This document shows positions 21,128 to 34,199 of a stretch of DNA of 64,000 nt, one piece after another. Position numbers and translations under genes: made by a program. The stretch spans positions 16,076,001 through 16,140,000 of the forward strand of contig JAZBRI010000011.1 of the NCBI GenBank assembly GCA_036874045.1, given 5' to 3'. The notes under the pieces were generated by a model, which worked only from the letters and a program-made list of their open reading frames with translations, did not search any database and was not told the DNA's origin. How positions within the stretch are numbered: position 1 is the stretch's first letter; every line of letters begins with the position of its first letter. The stretch comes from Cymodocea nodosa (taxonomy: Eukaryota; Streptophyta; Magnoliopsida; Alismatales; Cymodoceaceae).

Positions 21128-24100
21128 TCAATCTTGCTTGGCATCGGGATGGTACTCATCTCTCTCGGTTTGGATGGAAGAGCTACCAGACGCATCATCT
21201 CTAGGTCTGGGCCGTGAATCAGTAGAATCAAGTGATGCCATGTAAAGAAGAAGCATTAGAAGCACGACCACAAAGGCAATCATGTATAGTGTAGTCTTCT
21301 GTGTAAGGAAACCAATAACAGATGGTTCCTTAAGTCTTTTATGAAGTAACTTTCCATCCCTATATGCTTGAAGGAACCAGGTTATCTGAGAACCGTGATC
21401 ACCGTTATCATCCAGCGATCCCAAATCATTGTCCTGACAGAAAAAAGGTAATAACAAACCAAATTGAGCACGTTATTAGTTAATGGGTGAGAAGACATTT
21501 TCAAGCATGCAGCATGTTTCTATTGGTTGTCACAATTAACAACAAAAAAAAAAACATACACCATCTGAAAGCTAATATGGGTGCTGAATACCGCTGGTCT
21601 GCTTGGCTAATACACAATTGATCAGGATCAAATGTCCTGTACCAAATGACACATAACTAAGCATCTATCCGCATGGCCTCTGACCTTGGGAAAAAAGAAA
21701 AGGAAATTGCCACCTTTTCAAGTTTAACATCAAGAACTTGCAAATGCCTGGTCATATTTTCCTAGGTAAACTTGCAATATACAAATCCATTCCAAAATAG
21801 AAAAACTAATCCCAAGTAACTTTACACTAAAGTTCCAAGTGTCGGGAACAGAGAACTATACCCAAACTAGTCCAATTCTCAAGTCTTTAAAGACTTTAGA
21901 AGCACTTTGTAATAGCCAAATTCATTTCAAGCATAATTCAACAGCTAATTTCAAGGGTTTTTTTTAATTCAAAATTTTGAAGTCTTGAAAACCATGCTTG
22001 ATACTTATTAAGAATTCAGGTCTAAAAAGCAATCTGTGGCAAGTTCTCTAGAACTAAATATTGATTGAATTTCTATGTGGATCAAAGGTGTGATCCACTC
22101 AACTATAGAATTTTTTTACAAGGAAAAAGCAAAAGCAAGAATCTTAAGCCCAAACATTAAATTCTGCTATTCAGAATGAAGCTAAGATTAACATTTCATT
22201 ACTAATTTCAATTACTACTGCTTATTGGCAAATTTACAAAAAATAATCATGGATCAAAAAAGAACATATGAATAAATGACACTTACAATGTAGTATTCCT
22301 CTCGTCCATTCCAAATAACTATTTTAGGATGTTTTGCCTCTTTAATTTCAAATGTATGAGCAAACTCTTCCCACTGCTTCAAACCAGCATGCGCAAAAAC
22401 TAAGTCACGGTTTGCAGAGGCAGCAGCCTTTATAAGTTTAATCAGTCTCATTGTATCTTCACTAAACTGATCATCCACGAAAGTCAGAGCAATTTTTCTT
22501 TCGTCATCATATAATAACTTCAATGTCTCATAGTTAATGGGAACCACTAAAGGAAGCAGGTTTTGCTGTATATATTCCTCTGAAAACCTTCCTACAAGGT
22601 CCAAAATCGCAAACAAATAAATGCACATTTTCTCAGAAGTACTTGTTCCGATGACATCATTTCAAGTGTCAAACATATTGTGTACAAAAAGACATAATGT
22701 AAACACTATTTTCAGGAAATCTTCTAATAAAATGTATATGTGAAAAGTTCAAACAATTTGAAAATTTTGACTACAAAATAAATTAAGTATTTGCTGATTC
22801 AAAGCTTCAAAGTAACAATCAGTTTCCTAAATTTACATGATAAAGATTGTGATACATTTCTCTAGATGGATCTTGAAAAAGAATACTTTTCATCTGTTGC
22901 TTTTACTTTTTACCATTGATGCAATTATGCAACACAACATGGTTCAACAATGGACAACTGGTTTTACAGCTGCTTTCAATGATGTTTATTGCAGGAAAGA
23001 GTAGTAAATTATCCATCACATCTAAATTACATTGTCAGTCACCTTGCCCACTCATCTCTGGCTTACAGGAAATATGTGTTTTGCTAAGTGAACACAACAT
23101 GTTGAGCAGTGAAGCAAATAAGTGAATTGCCTTTGAAACTGTATAGCTGCAGCCAGCTGATTTACAGATGATATAGACTTAAAAATAATGTATACCATGA
23201 GTTCTATTGTAGATAATGTTGGCATTAATACCATCCCATAAAATAAAATATTAAAAATAAAAAACATGATCATAAAAATCTGTATACAATTACCGTCAAA
23301 GGGTCCATAGAAAACACTATGTTCATTGTACTTGGGATGAAAGGATACCAATGCTGGAACTTTGTCAAAGTCATACTTGACCATAACTTCCTCTGAGAAA
23401 TCTTTTGCCACAGAGAACCAAGCTTTTGCCTTGTATTTTTTGCCAAAAACTGATATGAAGGATTCGTTCAAGCCAAAGCCAATGAATATAGGAAAGTCCG
23501 TGCCAACTTTTTCAACAAATTCATTAACGGCGAAATCTTTCTCAAGAATGGCAACATCAGGTGCCGTGAACTTTCTAAGCTTTTGTACAATCAATTCAGC
23601 TTTCCTAGGACCTGTGTAATTTATTGGGATTCCATGTATAAAGATCTTCAATGTGGGATAACCACTGCATCAAAATAATTAGAAATAGTTCAGAGAAAAT
23701 AATAAGACAATGATCAAATCACAGTGAGAACGGCCATCTGAAAGAGTTAGAATGAATATATAAAAAGAATAAAAAAGATCGATACATTAAAGATAATTTT
23801 AACGTTAATTCGTTCTTCTAACAAGTAAAAGGGACTTACTCAATTCCGTACTTCGATGCAAGTTTGGTGTATTTGTCAGCGTTTATTTTAGCAATCACTA
23901 CGGGCTCTTTTTGTCCCGCAAGTATTGGTGCAGCCTTGTCTAACTGAGCGTACAAAAAGAATAACATATTTCCAATGAGCCAGAATGAGCTAAACGAGAA
24001 ACGAGGCAAGGTTATGTTTGACATGGAAAGTGACGAACACAATACATAAAAGTATAGATTTTAAATAAAAGATGGGTAGATAACAACCAATAGCGCTCGT

Positions 24101-24786
24101 AGCAAATGTTCCAATTTTTTACCTTTCCAGGGCATCTCAGAAACTCACGTTACACAAGTATTTAGCTCATTGCCACTGAGCCATGGTTAATTATTTTTGA
24201 GCATATAAACCATAGAAACTAGAAAGACCACCCTGGCCTCCGTTGTGACTTTCTTCTTTTTCATTTTAATAACAGTAGTAAACGCATGTTCTGTTTTTCT
24301 CCCATTTATCCAGCCTTTTACTGGAATATGGGTTCATGATTCTCATTCGCCATTGAGCACCATCAAGATTCAAGAAATTCCCTAAATTAAAAAAAAGGTA
24401 TTTAATTTCACCACGGTCCTTGCTAGATATTCTTAGTTCACCAAGTCCCTCATCGAAAAGTACCACGAAATGGATCGGGATGAAGTGAAGAAGGAATTAG
24501 TAGTAGATTTCACAATCTAAAGAGAAATCAGGTATAAGAAGATCACGGATACCTCAGGTGCAAGCCGCTTGCAGTGGCCGCACCAGGGGGCGTAGAAGTC
24601 GACAAGTATGAAATCGAAGGACGAGATTGCAGAGTCGAAGTTGGATTCGTCCAGCTCCAGCACTGTCCCATCGACAGCGAAACCTGCGGCGGCGGAGAGG
24701 TTAGGAGCGGCATCGAGCAGGATCGAGGCGATGAGGAAGTGAATGAGGAGTGACGGTGGCGGGTGTGGGAGGCGGTGGTGCGCCAT
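21128..24786 (-). CDS. PDIL5-2: Protein disulfide isomerase-like 5-2 (single thioredoxin domain, membrane-anchored)
   Basis: ER thiol-disulfide oxidoreductase thought to assist oxidative protein folding. Exons on the minus strand: 24786-24553, 23943-23840, 23664-23294, 22591-22287 and 21433-21128, giving 439 residues, close to my recollection of Arabidopsis PDI5-2 length. Residues 1-34 form a signal peptide. The active site CGHC sits at residues 69-72 ([16 protein letters not shown]), followed by a thioredoxin fold with cis-Pro segment GYPTLKIF. Two redox-inactive thioredoxin-like parts follow. A hydrophobic segment at about residues 387-405 ([19 protein letters not shown]) is a C-terminal membrane anchor. 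The tail ends DAKQD without a KDEL-type signal. An upstream in-frame ATG at 24861 exists, but starting at 24786 places the signal peptide correctly. It is divergent from the invertase gene. Confidence 0.93.
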
Positions 24787-25487
24787 CGCCGAAGTCGTCA
24801 GACGCAAATCTCGTTCCGGGTAGTGGACAGAGGAGGTACCGAACGGAAGTCGTCGTAGCAAATCTCGCTCCGCAGGTGGGTCGGGCGGAAACTGGGGAAG
24901 CTATGGCACGGACGGTAGTGGCGGAACTTGGAGGTTGCGAGTTCGGAAGCGATTAAAATTAGCGCAAAATAATAAACTATTTTTTAATAAATAAACTATA
25001 ATAATTCTATATTATTCGTAATTTAAATTAAATTTTATGTAATTAATATTTCATGCTCTTCATGTATGTTATTGTCAATTAAGTGAGGTTCAACCGTATC
25101 AATCTGATTTAATATAATCAAGTTGCGTTATTAACTACTCGATACGATTAAGTGGACCATGTCGAACTATTATTTGGCATATTCAGATCACGTTGACATA
25201 ACCCATCAGATTGAGTTAATGACACATCGACTCTACGTTGAATCTACTTGTTGTAAGTTTCAAATCTTCACTTCCTTCAATCTTTAATTACGCCTTTTAA
25301 GGTAACGGAGTTGTCATAATTATAAAGAGGAATTTTAAAGGTCTTCACGATCTATTGCTCTGTTGTCAAATCATATTACACGATATTTGGGAATGTGAAG
25401 GTCCTGCATAGTGCTAACCAATTAGAGCACGTTTAATCAACCAATCCGACTTCCGAAAACTAGGTCTATTAAGTGATCTGATACAAG

Positions 25488-25501
<14 letters not shown>

Positions 25502-25524
<23 letters not shown>
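25502..25524. repeat. (AT)n microsatellite
   Basis: About 11 AT units directly after a run of A residues (about 25488-25502), in the PDIL5-2/invertase intergenic region. Confidence 0.9.
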
Positions 25525-25526
<2 letters not shown>

Positions 25527-26260
25527 GCTGGATTGGTTGTAATTTTCGGCCTCTCAACCTGGCCTATCTCCCAGACGAGCCGGGTTGGGCCTGAGTTTGG
25601 CTCATGTTTACCTTTTATATTTTCTGCGAGTGCACTCTGTTGATTTGAATTTGCGACATTACAGATGATATATAAGATTATGTGTGTGTTTTATTAATTT
25701 TTTATTTTTAATTATATATTTTACTTTATATGTCTATACGACTAATAAAATTAACACGTATAAATAACGAAGAACTAAATAAAAATTTATTACTGTTTCA
25801 TAATATTATAGGTTTCTTTTATCTTACCTTTTGCTCTTTAAACTAAATATTACGTACTGTGCACATATATTGTTACTCTTTATTCTTTTGTCTGAATTTT
25901 TATTTCTTGAAATGATTTTCCGGCCGATGATATTTCCTTCTGTAATTAATTCCCTTTGATTTTTTTTCTTTTTCCGTAGATGGAGGATCAATCATCTGGG
26001 CGGTCATGGAGGCATCAACGTCTTCCTGAATTTTCAAAGTGTAACCATTTTAATCAAAAAGTTCACCTTAAGGAGTAATAACTACTTTTCTATAATTTTA
26101 GCACTTACGATTTAAACATACGACTTTCTAAAATATATACACTTTTAAAAAATCAACGTTTTTTGATGTAATTTACGCGGTGCTTCGACGAAGACCGCAA
26201 AGTTAACATTTAATCAACGGCTAAATCACGTTTTAAAGAAAAAGGTCGAAGAAGAAGACA

Positions 26261-26272
26261 CGACACGTGTCG
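26261..26272. promoter_or_regulatory. Perfect palindromic G-box/ABRE-like site
   Basis: The 12-mer CGACACGTGTCG is a perfect palindrome around CACGTG, a bZIP-type (ABRE/G-box) binding core. It lies 1.34 kb upstream of the invertase ATG and 1.48 kb upstream of PDIL5-2. The distance is large, so a role in either promoter is uncertain. Confidence 0.3.
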
Positions 26273-27611
26273 CCGAGATGGACTGGACCGGTTCAAAGGT
26301 CTTCGGTGTACGGCGGTGGCTTTGGGAACATTAGGGTCATCCTGTTCAAATGTCAAGCCATTTAATAAAAATAGTTTAATCGATTAAGATTTAAATTTTA
26401 ATAAATGTAAAACTATTATAAAAAGACACTCATGGATAAATGAAGAACATATCATGTAGAACTATTCATATAAAAGTTGTACGAACCATTTGATTGGAGA
26501 ACGGAAGTATTGCAACATTCTGGTTTCGGAATGTCATAGTTGGATTGGTGTCGTCCACGTCATTGTTATGATATCGTCATGTTATAACTATAAAGTAATC
26601 ATGATGTAATTATGACATAGTCATGATATAATCATGTTGTAGTTATTAATAATTTTGTTATCGACTAAAATGAAACTGAAGGAAAATATGCTCATAAGAT
26701 TTTATTTTCCATATAAATAAACAACTCATTTAAAATGAACAGTAAAAATCGCAGGATTTTATGTTCTTAACTCAACGGCAAATACCACAGGGACATAGGA
26801 GGGTTGGAGGTCACAGATCCGGCGTTTGGTGCAATAATTCCATCGCGTGATGGATTGGACGGCAACGGCGGCGCTCACACGCCCTCACCAATGAACGGCG
26901 ACGGCAGGAAAAGGACCGGGCCCACTACGGCCTGTTCCGACGAACACCACGCCTTTCGGCATTATCGTCACCTAACAACCGCCACTATTTCAGACCTTTT
27001 TTTTTTTTTTTTGAAACGATTTTGTTGAATTATCTGTCAATAATCTTTCCATTGAAAACGTGACAACGTGGCAACACCAACTACAGACGTTCGCATGTAT
27101 TTTGGTGGTAAAAAATATATATTCGAACTTAAAAAAGTGGTAACACCAATGGCACCATCTTATAATGACAAATGATAATGATTATTTTTGTTTAAAATTT
27201 AAATCAAGAATTTTTCATAAAAATAAATAGAAAATCAGTTATATAACTTTATTTATATGACTGATCATATAATTTAAATCAACTTTAATAATACAATCGG
27301 TGAAAATAATATATTCTTAATTTTTATTAAAATTGAAATTTTGATAAATGCAGAAGTTAATAATTTTTAAACAAACTGATTATACGCTATTTCGCAGTTG
27401 GCGATCACTTTATCCGAATTGTATTCTCACCTACGTACGTCCACTCTCCTCCGTCCCAGGCCATCGCTTCGGTGTCGTTTCAGGTCAGATCTGCTGTTTC
27501 CCTGCTACGATATCATTCTGATGATTTCGGATTCTTCTTCTTTTTCTTTTGCCGTTGCTGCTTCTGATGTGCTGATTCTAGCGTTTATCGTAGATTAAAG
27601 AGTAGCAAGGC

Positions 27612-30600
27612 ATGGGGTTTATGGACGGAACGGTGGGGATGAGAAAGGTGGGATCTCATTCTTCGCTAGTGGAGGCCGACGACTACGAGCTCTGCCGACT
27701 CCCCAGCAAGCCGCGGCCGATGACTGAGAAGAAGAGGTCGTTCGACGAGAGGTCTCTGACGGAGCTCTCGATAACAGGGAACCTGAGGGGAATCGATTCG
27801 TATGAGAACTTGTTGTGTTCTCCTGTCGGGGGGCCGCGGTCGGGCTTTGATACGCCCGTGTCTTCATCTAGGATTTCGTGTGAGCTGCACCCTATGATTG
27901 GGGACGCTTGGAAAGCGCTCGAGAAGTCTGTCGTGCATTTCCGGGGGACGCCCGTGGGGACCATTGCTGCCTTAGATCATCAGTCCGAGGAGGTTCTGAA
28001 TTATGATCAGGTCTCTTTGTTTCTCTTCAGGTTTGATTTCATGTTTATCTTTCAAGCGCAGTGGACGAATCAGTGTTTGTTGATGTTGGAAGTCAAGGGG
28101 GAAACTCTATCTTGAACCGGGGTCCTTACGGCATATCAATGATATCATGTTTCCTATATAAAAAATCCGTAGATGTTTTATCTAATATGATAGAGGATGG
28201 CTATAGCCGTGGTTAAAAACGAACCATTCTAGTTAGGGTAGATAGAACATTCGTCAATTAGCTCTCTGAATGTTGATCTTTGTTTATTTCATAAAAATAG
28301 GTGTTTGTCCGGGATTTTGTACCTAGCGCACTTGCCTTCTTGATGAATGGGGAACCAGAGATAGTGAAGAATTTTCTTCTCAGGACACTCCATCTTCAGG
28401 GATCGGAAAAGAAAATTGATCGCTTCAAACTTGGAGAGGGTGTTATGCCTGCTAGCTTCAAGGTGCTCCACGATCCTGTTAGGAAAAAAGATACAGTAAT
28501 GGCAGATTTTGGAGAGAGCGCAATTGGAAGGGTTGCTCCTGTTGATTCTGGGTTCTGGTGGATTATTTTACTTAGAGCATATACAAAGTCAACTGGGGAT
28601 TCATCTTTAGCAGAGAGCCCTGAATGTCAAAAGGGGATGCAACTTATTTTGTCATTATGCCTGTCAGAGGGGTTTGATACATTCCCAACTTTGCTATGTG
28701 CAGATGGGTGCTCAATGATTGATCGAAGAATGGTAAGATTATTGTGCTTCCGTGTTATTCGTATTGTTAATATATTCGAGTAGAGTTTTTTCTTAGTTTC
28801 TTTTTGAATAAAAACTTAAAATCAGTAGAATCACTACTTATTGATTTATTCAATGGAATTTCTCTATCAAAATAAATCCCCAAATATTGAACAGGTATTT
28901 GCTATTTCTCTACCGTAGTGGTGGTCCACAGTGAATGCCTAATATTAATCAATGTATCAAACAAAGGTCAATGACATGGTTCCCTTGATATTGGATTGTT
29001 ATGAACTATGAAGTGTAAAAGAATCTTATTATAATTAATAAGGATCATTTGCGCAGAAGTTGCATTCAGAGATGGCCTTTTTTGTAATTCATGGCATGCC
29101 ATCTATTCCTTCAGATTTTTTATATAGAAATTGGATATGATCTGTTTATTTCCTAAAGAATTGGAACAATGCCAATTATTGTAATTGAGCTTCATCACTG
29201 AAATAGTTTTTTTTTGTCTGGTTACAAATTTACTGATAAATGCAGTCATGCACAAGATTGCAATTGATGGATAGTATTTTTTGACCAACACAAACACTTT
29301 TAAATGGCACCAAAGTTTATTCTTCAATATTTGACTCTATTTTTGGTTGTCTGTACATCTTTTTTGCATGTCATTGACATTCCAGTTTACCCCTTCTGGT
29401 GGTTAAGCTGGTCGGTAAACTTAATCTTTCAAACCTATAGGGCACGTGCTTTGTAGTGAATTAGTTTACAATGATACCTTAAATGCAAGGTAGAAAGAGA
29501 TGGGGAATACTGTATCCGCAATCAAGTAGATGATCCAGTTATTTTCCAATGATATGTTGAAAGCAAATGAGAATATTTATATCAAGTAGTTGAACTTTGA
29601 TTTTGATTTATATCAAGTAATTGAACTTTGATTGCAGTTTGATGGAAAAAGCAAGCATGTTGAATATTGGTGGAATGTTTGTGGAAGCTTAGTAAGAAGC
29701 GAAATCTACAAAAAGGACAAAATCCATGAATTTTTGGTACAAAATTCTAGGACAAGTTAAAATAATCAATAATATACATTTAGAAAAAATAAATTTAATT
29801 TCTAGGCATTTAAGAGTTAAAAAACAGATACTTCACACTATAGAATACGCAAATTTATTTAGAATTCATTAAAGTTATGAAAATAAGTTGAAAATCATTA
29901 AAAATAATAAAAATTATACATACATGTTCACATACATGCAATTTTATGTCAGATCTACGTGATAGAATTGCAATAAATATATGCAATCCTAATCCATGTT
30001 AGAACTTAGGAGTAATATTGGATTTAGGTTTTGATGAATCTAAGCATAAGAAGATAAGGTCTACATTAAAACATCAAGGAGAAGTTTCCTGTACTCTTGT
30101 TGTTTGTGAACAAATGGAGGTTGTTGGAAAGAAATGTTGCTAGAGAGGAATGTTGCTGTCGGAGTAGGGTTGCCGGTAGAACTGAGGACTTCTAGTGGAG
30201 TAGAGAAGGGAGAGGGTAAGAAGAGAGGAAGACTGGAGGAAAGAATTGATGTGTGAGAGGCAAGCGTTCCGAGTCACAGAAGGTTTCTGCCGTGACTCTT
30301 ACATTTGTTGTCGATAATTATATTTTTTTAAAGTTTCTTCATTATAATGTCTTCACACTTTGAGTTTGTTTATTTTGTGAAGTCTAGTGTCCACATCTGG
30401 ATGCTATAATGCCTGTTCAAACTTCAAGTGATGCTGTTTTACTGTTTCTTTTGTCTATTTATCAGTTAATGAATAATTTCTCCTATTGAATTCAGTATTT
30501 ACATGCTTTTCTGCTTTGAACCGATTTTGTAGGGCATATATGGGTATCCCATTGAAATCCAAGCTCTTTTCTTTATGGCCCTTAGGTGTGCTTTGTATAT

Positions 30601-31613
30601 GCTTAAGCACGAAGGAGAAGGGAAAGAATTTATAGATAGAATAGTGCAACGGCTGCATGCCTTGAGTTATCATATGCGAAGTTACTTTTGGCTTGATTTC
30701 CAGCAACTTAATGACATATATCGTTATAAAACTGAGGAATATTCTCATACTGCACTGAATAAATTCAATGTTATTCCTGATTCAATCCCTGACTGGGTGT
30801 TTGATTTTATGCCCTGCCGTGGTGGTTATTTTATTGGAAATGTTAGTCCTGCAAGGATGGATTTCCGATGGTTTTGTTTGGGCAACTGTATTGCAATTTT
30901 GTCCTCACTGGCTACTCCAGAGCAATCCATGGCTATTATGGATCTCATCGACGAAAGGTGGGAAGAGTTGGTTGGAGAAACTCCTTTGAAGATATGCTAT
31001 CCTGCAATTGGAAACCATGAGTGGCGGATAGTGACGGGTTGTGACCCTAAGAATACCAGATGGAGTTACCATAATGGAGGATCTTGGCCAGGTTGGTTGG
31101 TCTTCAATCCATATATTATCTTCTAGGTTTCCATTACGTTCTTTTTTTTATTTGCAACAAAAAGCCTTGATCCTTTTAGAGATTTAAAGAAACCACCTTG
31201 CAATTGGGAATTATGTATATAAAAACATAGTTGATGCCAGTATCAAAATGACCGACCTGGTAATGGATATTATTCTTACAACTTGCATTGCCTTGTGTTC
31301 CACCTTGTTTTCCACAGTCCTCCTTTGGCTGTTGACTGCTGCCTGTATCAAAACGGGTCGGCCTCTGATTGCTCGTAGAGCCATTGACCTTTTGGAGAAT
31401 CGCCTCCTGAATGATGGTTGGCCTGAGTACTATGACGGGAAGCTTGGACGGTATGTTGGAAAACAGGCCAGGAAGTTCCAGACTTGGTCGATTGCTGGTT
31501 ATCTGGTAGCCAAGATGATGTTGGAGGACCCCTCGCATCTTGGAATGATCTCTCTTGAGGAAGACAAGGCAATGCAGCCTTTCCTCAGGAGATCAGCCTC
31601 CTGGACTAGTTGA
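27612..31613 (+). CDS. CINV: Cytosolic alkaline/neutral invertase (GH100)
   Basis: Hydrolyses sucrose to glucose and fructose in the cytosol at neutral pH. Exons: 27612-28010, 28301-28732, 30533-31091 and 31318-31613, giving 561 residues, normal for the cytosolic clade; no transit peptide is seen. The GH100 core runs from about residue 100 to 540. VDSGFWW (Asp215) and [12 protein letters not shown] (Glu440) contain the acidic residues I infer to match the catalytic Asp and Glu of cyanobacterial InvA. Other family blocks are [59 protein letters not shown] and [19 protein letters not shown]. The C-terminus RRSASWTS matches the region where Arabidopsis CINV1 is phosphorylated and bound by 14-3-3 proteins. 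The N-terminal about 95 residues are Ser-rich and likely regulatory. Intron 2 is 1.8 kb and contains a 31-bp-period duplication (29577-29632). Confidence 0.95.
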
Positions 31614-34199
31614 AAAGGTGCTTCTCCCCTGAAAATTAACACTGATGACGACGAAAGGAGCTAGATTATACCATATTTGGATGTTTGGTTTATTTGCCTT
31701 CACTATTTCTTTCATGATTAATCCAAAGCTTCGGCCTACTGGCCCGTATCAAAAAGCTGTATATGTACAATAAGAGTAAGAGACGCAAGCAGCATCTCAA
31801 AAATAAAGGTGCAGATCATTTTTCCCACAAGTTCCATGATGTAACCGGACTGACGTTGAGGCTGTTTCAATCATTCAGGCCATAATTGCTTGCCGCTTGT
31901 AAGATAGATTATTGTGAAATAGCCCAAAGGAAATGGTTGTCTGCATCATCCTTCGATTACATTATTCAGTCCGAGATTCACTTCATTTTGTCTTCGAACT
32001 GCTTGGATAGGTGAACTTGATTGGTCGTACTTTAGGATAGAGTTGGCATTATAATTCCACATGAATAATTTTTCCATATTTAGCCTTCTATTTCCTCTCC
32101 TTTTATCTTTCTCTTCAGTTTTTTACATCTAGCTATGATTAATAAAACTTAAATTATGTCTATAAGGAACACTAACATCTGGATCGTTTCTTGAAAGAGG
32201 GAAGTAAGAGAACACGACGCATGAGAGTTTTGAGGTTTTTGTGTTTCATATTGGTCCAAGTGGATAAAAGAAAATGATTTCTTGAATTCAAAAGGTTAAT
32301 CAGAAAATCACATCCAGTTGTCTAGTCCTCTTGTTCATATCAAAACGCACTTTTTCAAAAGAATGCCCTAATCATAACATTAGTGATGACAACTAATCTT
32401 GAGGAAGTGTTTGCTATCCAATATTTCAATCATTGTTGGAAAATGCATTAATTTCTTTAAATAATTGTTATCAAATTTATTATTTATTTATCAATTTCAA
32501 CTCAAAGTAAAAGCATTGACCGGAAGAAAGTTAAATTTCGCAACTTTTTTTAAAACACTAAGATTAAATGATCGTAATTAAATGGACCATAAGTATGCAT
32601 TTAGATGCTGGTCCAACCGAATAAGGTTGGCGCGATGCATCATAATTATGCAAATTTTTCAATCATTTAAAATGATCATTATTTATTTTTCTTATTATTC
32701 AGATGATCTTCAACATGAATGGGATTGGGATTGTGTTTATTTTGAGCCAGGCACAAGATGACCAACTATTTTCTACAAAAAAATCAAACATAGTTATCTT
32801 ATTTATAGAAAATGGATTCTAATATAATTTCATTTTTGATTATTCAGTTTTAGTGAAATCATTATGATCATTACTACATTCACCCCTAGCATACCAACAA
32901 TTGATACTGCAATTAGTCCTTTCTACCATAAGATCTGTGAGGAACGAAATTTTATATTTAAGCCTAAGAAAACCATTACCAATTAAAAATCTTCTAGAAA
33001 ATTAAGATAACATCCAATGGTGGGATAATTTATTTGAATCTTCTAATACATCGTGATTGAAGAAGCCATGATTTTAAATAGAGGTAAAAATAATACCATT
33101 AAAAAAGACATCCACCTTAGCATTGAAGCTCTTGTCTCTTTGGAGCTCATTTGCCTGTGAGTTTTTGCCTACCTATATGAAAGGAAAATTTTTAGATTGA
33201 GAACTTGCTAAAAAATTAATGTTGAACATACTGTTGTAACTCCTAGTTGGTTATCATGTAACAAATACTCTAGTAATTACCAAATGCATTTATTTTCATT
33301 CTTCAACTTTTTAAAAAAAATCAATTGTTGCAAATGCCTCTATAGACGCAAAGCGTATTTCTTTTGCTAAGTAGTTACATCGGTAATTACTAAATACGTT
33401 AATCTTTGTATTTTCACATTTTGAATAATCATTTACTGAAAATATGAAGGTTTTTGAAAAGTGCAATAATTTTTGTTTAATGAATCTGAGTATATCCTTT
33501 GATAAATTTGATATTCACCAAAGTCATACAGTTTCACGATGTGAGCTTAAACTTCAAGAATATGAAGAATTAGTTGTGATGAAAAGAGTGAGACATGCAT
33601 TAATTTTCTAGTCACTGAAAGAAATGCCGAATTCAGTAAAATGATCGTTTAAATATGTATCGATTGAAAGAATAAAAGACAACATATTATTAAACATCCA
33701 TTCACATATGTAATTAGTAATTATAGAAAACATTTGGTAATGACAAAAGCCACATATAACAATAAATCTATAACATTCTGCCATGATCTATCATGTGTCA
33801 AGCCTGTTTGATTCAAATTATTGTCATGATCTCACAATCACGTCGTCCACGAAAACGATGATCTCCAGCGAAGGAGAATATGATGATTTATTTATGCAAA
33901 TGGTTCTACATTTCTTAATGACAAAAACAAGGTCTCATCTAAATAAAATACCAGAATACATCGCCCAATTATCTTTTCTATTTATACAGAGCTATAGGAC
34001 TGAAGTAGTTAACGAGCTTCAATCGCAAAAGAACACTTGGCTTGGATAAAAAGAGCTAAATTAATATAAGTTTATAACGTTCTAATACTGTTGTGGATGG
34101 ATAGAGAAACTGACCTTTGCTAAGGTTCAGAGCCGTCGACAACAAAGGTAGATCACCAAAATAGGTTATGCATGACCTAGGAAAACAAGGCATTAGAAT
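31614..34199. other. Convergent intergenic region between the invertase and CCDC47 genes
   Basis: About 2.6 kb, AT-rich. The first few hundred bases hold the invertase 3' UTR (candidate poly(A) signals near 31768 and 31802). No gene, RNA or recognisable element was found in the remainder; short open frames such as 33783-34049 have no family signature. Confidence 0.55.

Larger units (their letters stand above)
24787..27611. other. 2.8-kb divergent intergenic region between PDIL5-2 and the invertase gene
   Basis: Holds the promoters of both flanking genes. It includes an A-run followed by an (AT)n microsatellite (25488-25524), a palindromic G-box (26261-26272), a moderately GC-rich patch (26800-27000) and a probable invertase 5' UTR from about 27400. 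No gene is supported. Confidence 0.55.

Noticed and set aside
24266-24466. Minus-strand open frame in PDIL5-2 intron 1
   Set aside because: Including it would disrupt the thioredoxin domain, whose exons 1 and 2 join correctly without it.
26560-26645. Degenerate TCATGATATAATTATGA-like short repeats
   Set aside because: Irregular spacing and AT bias explain them; not a CRISPR-like or satellite array.
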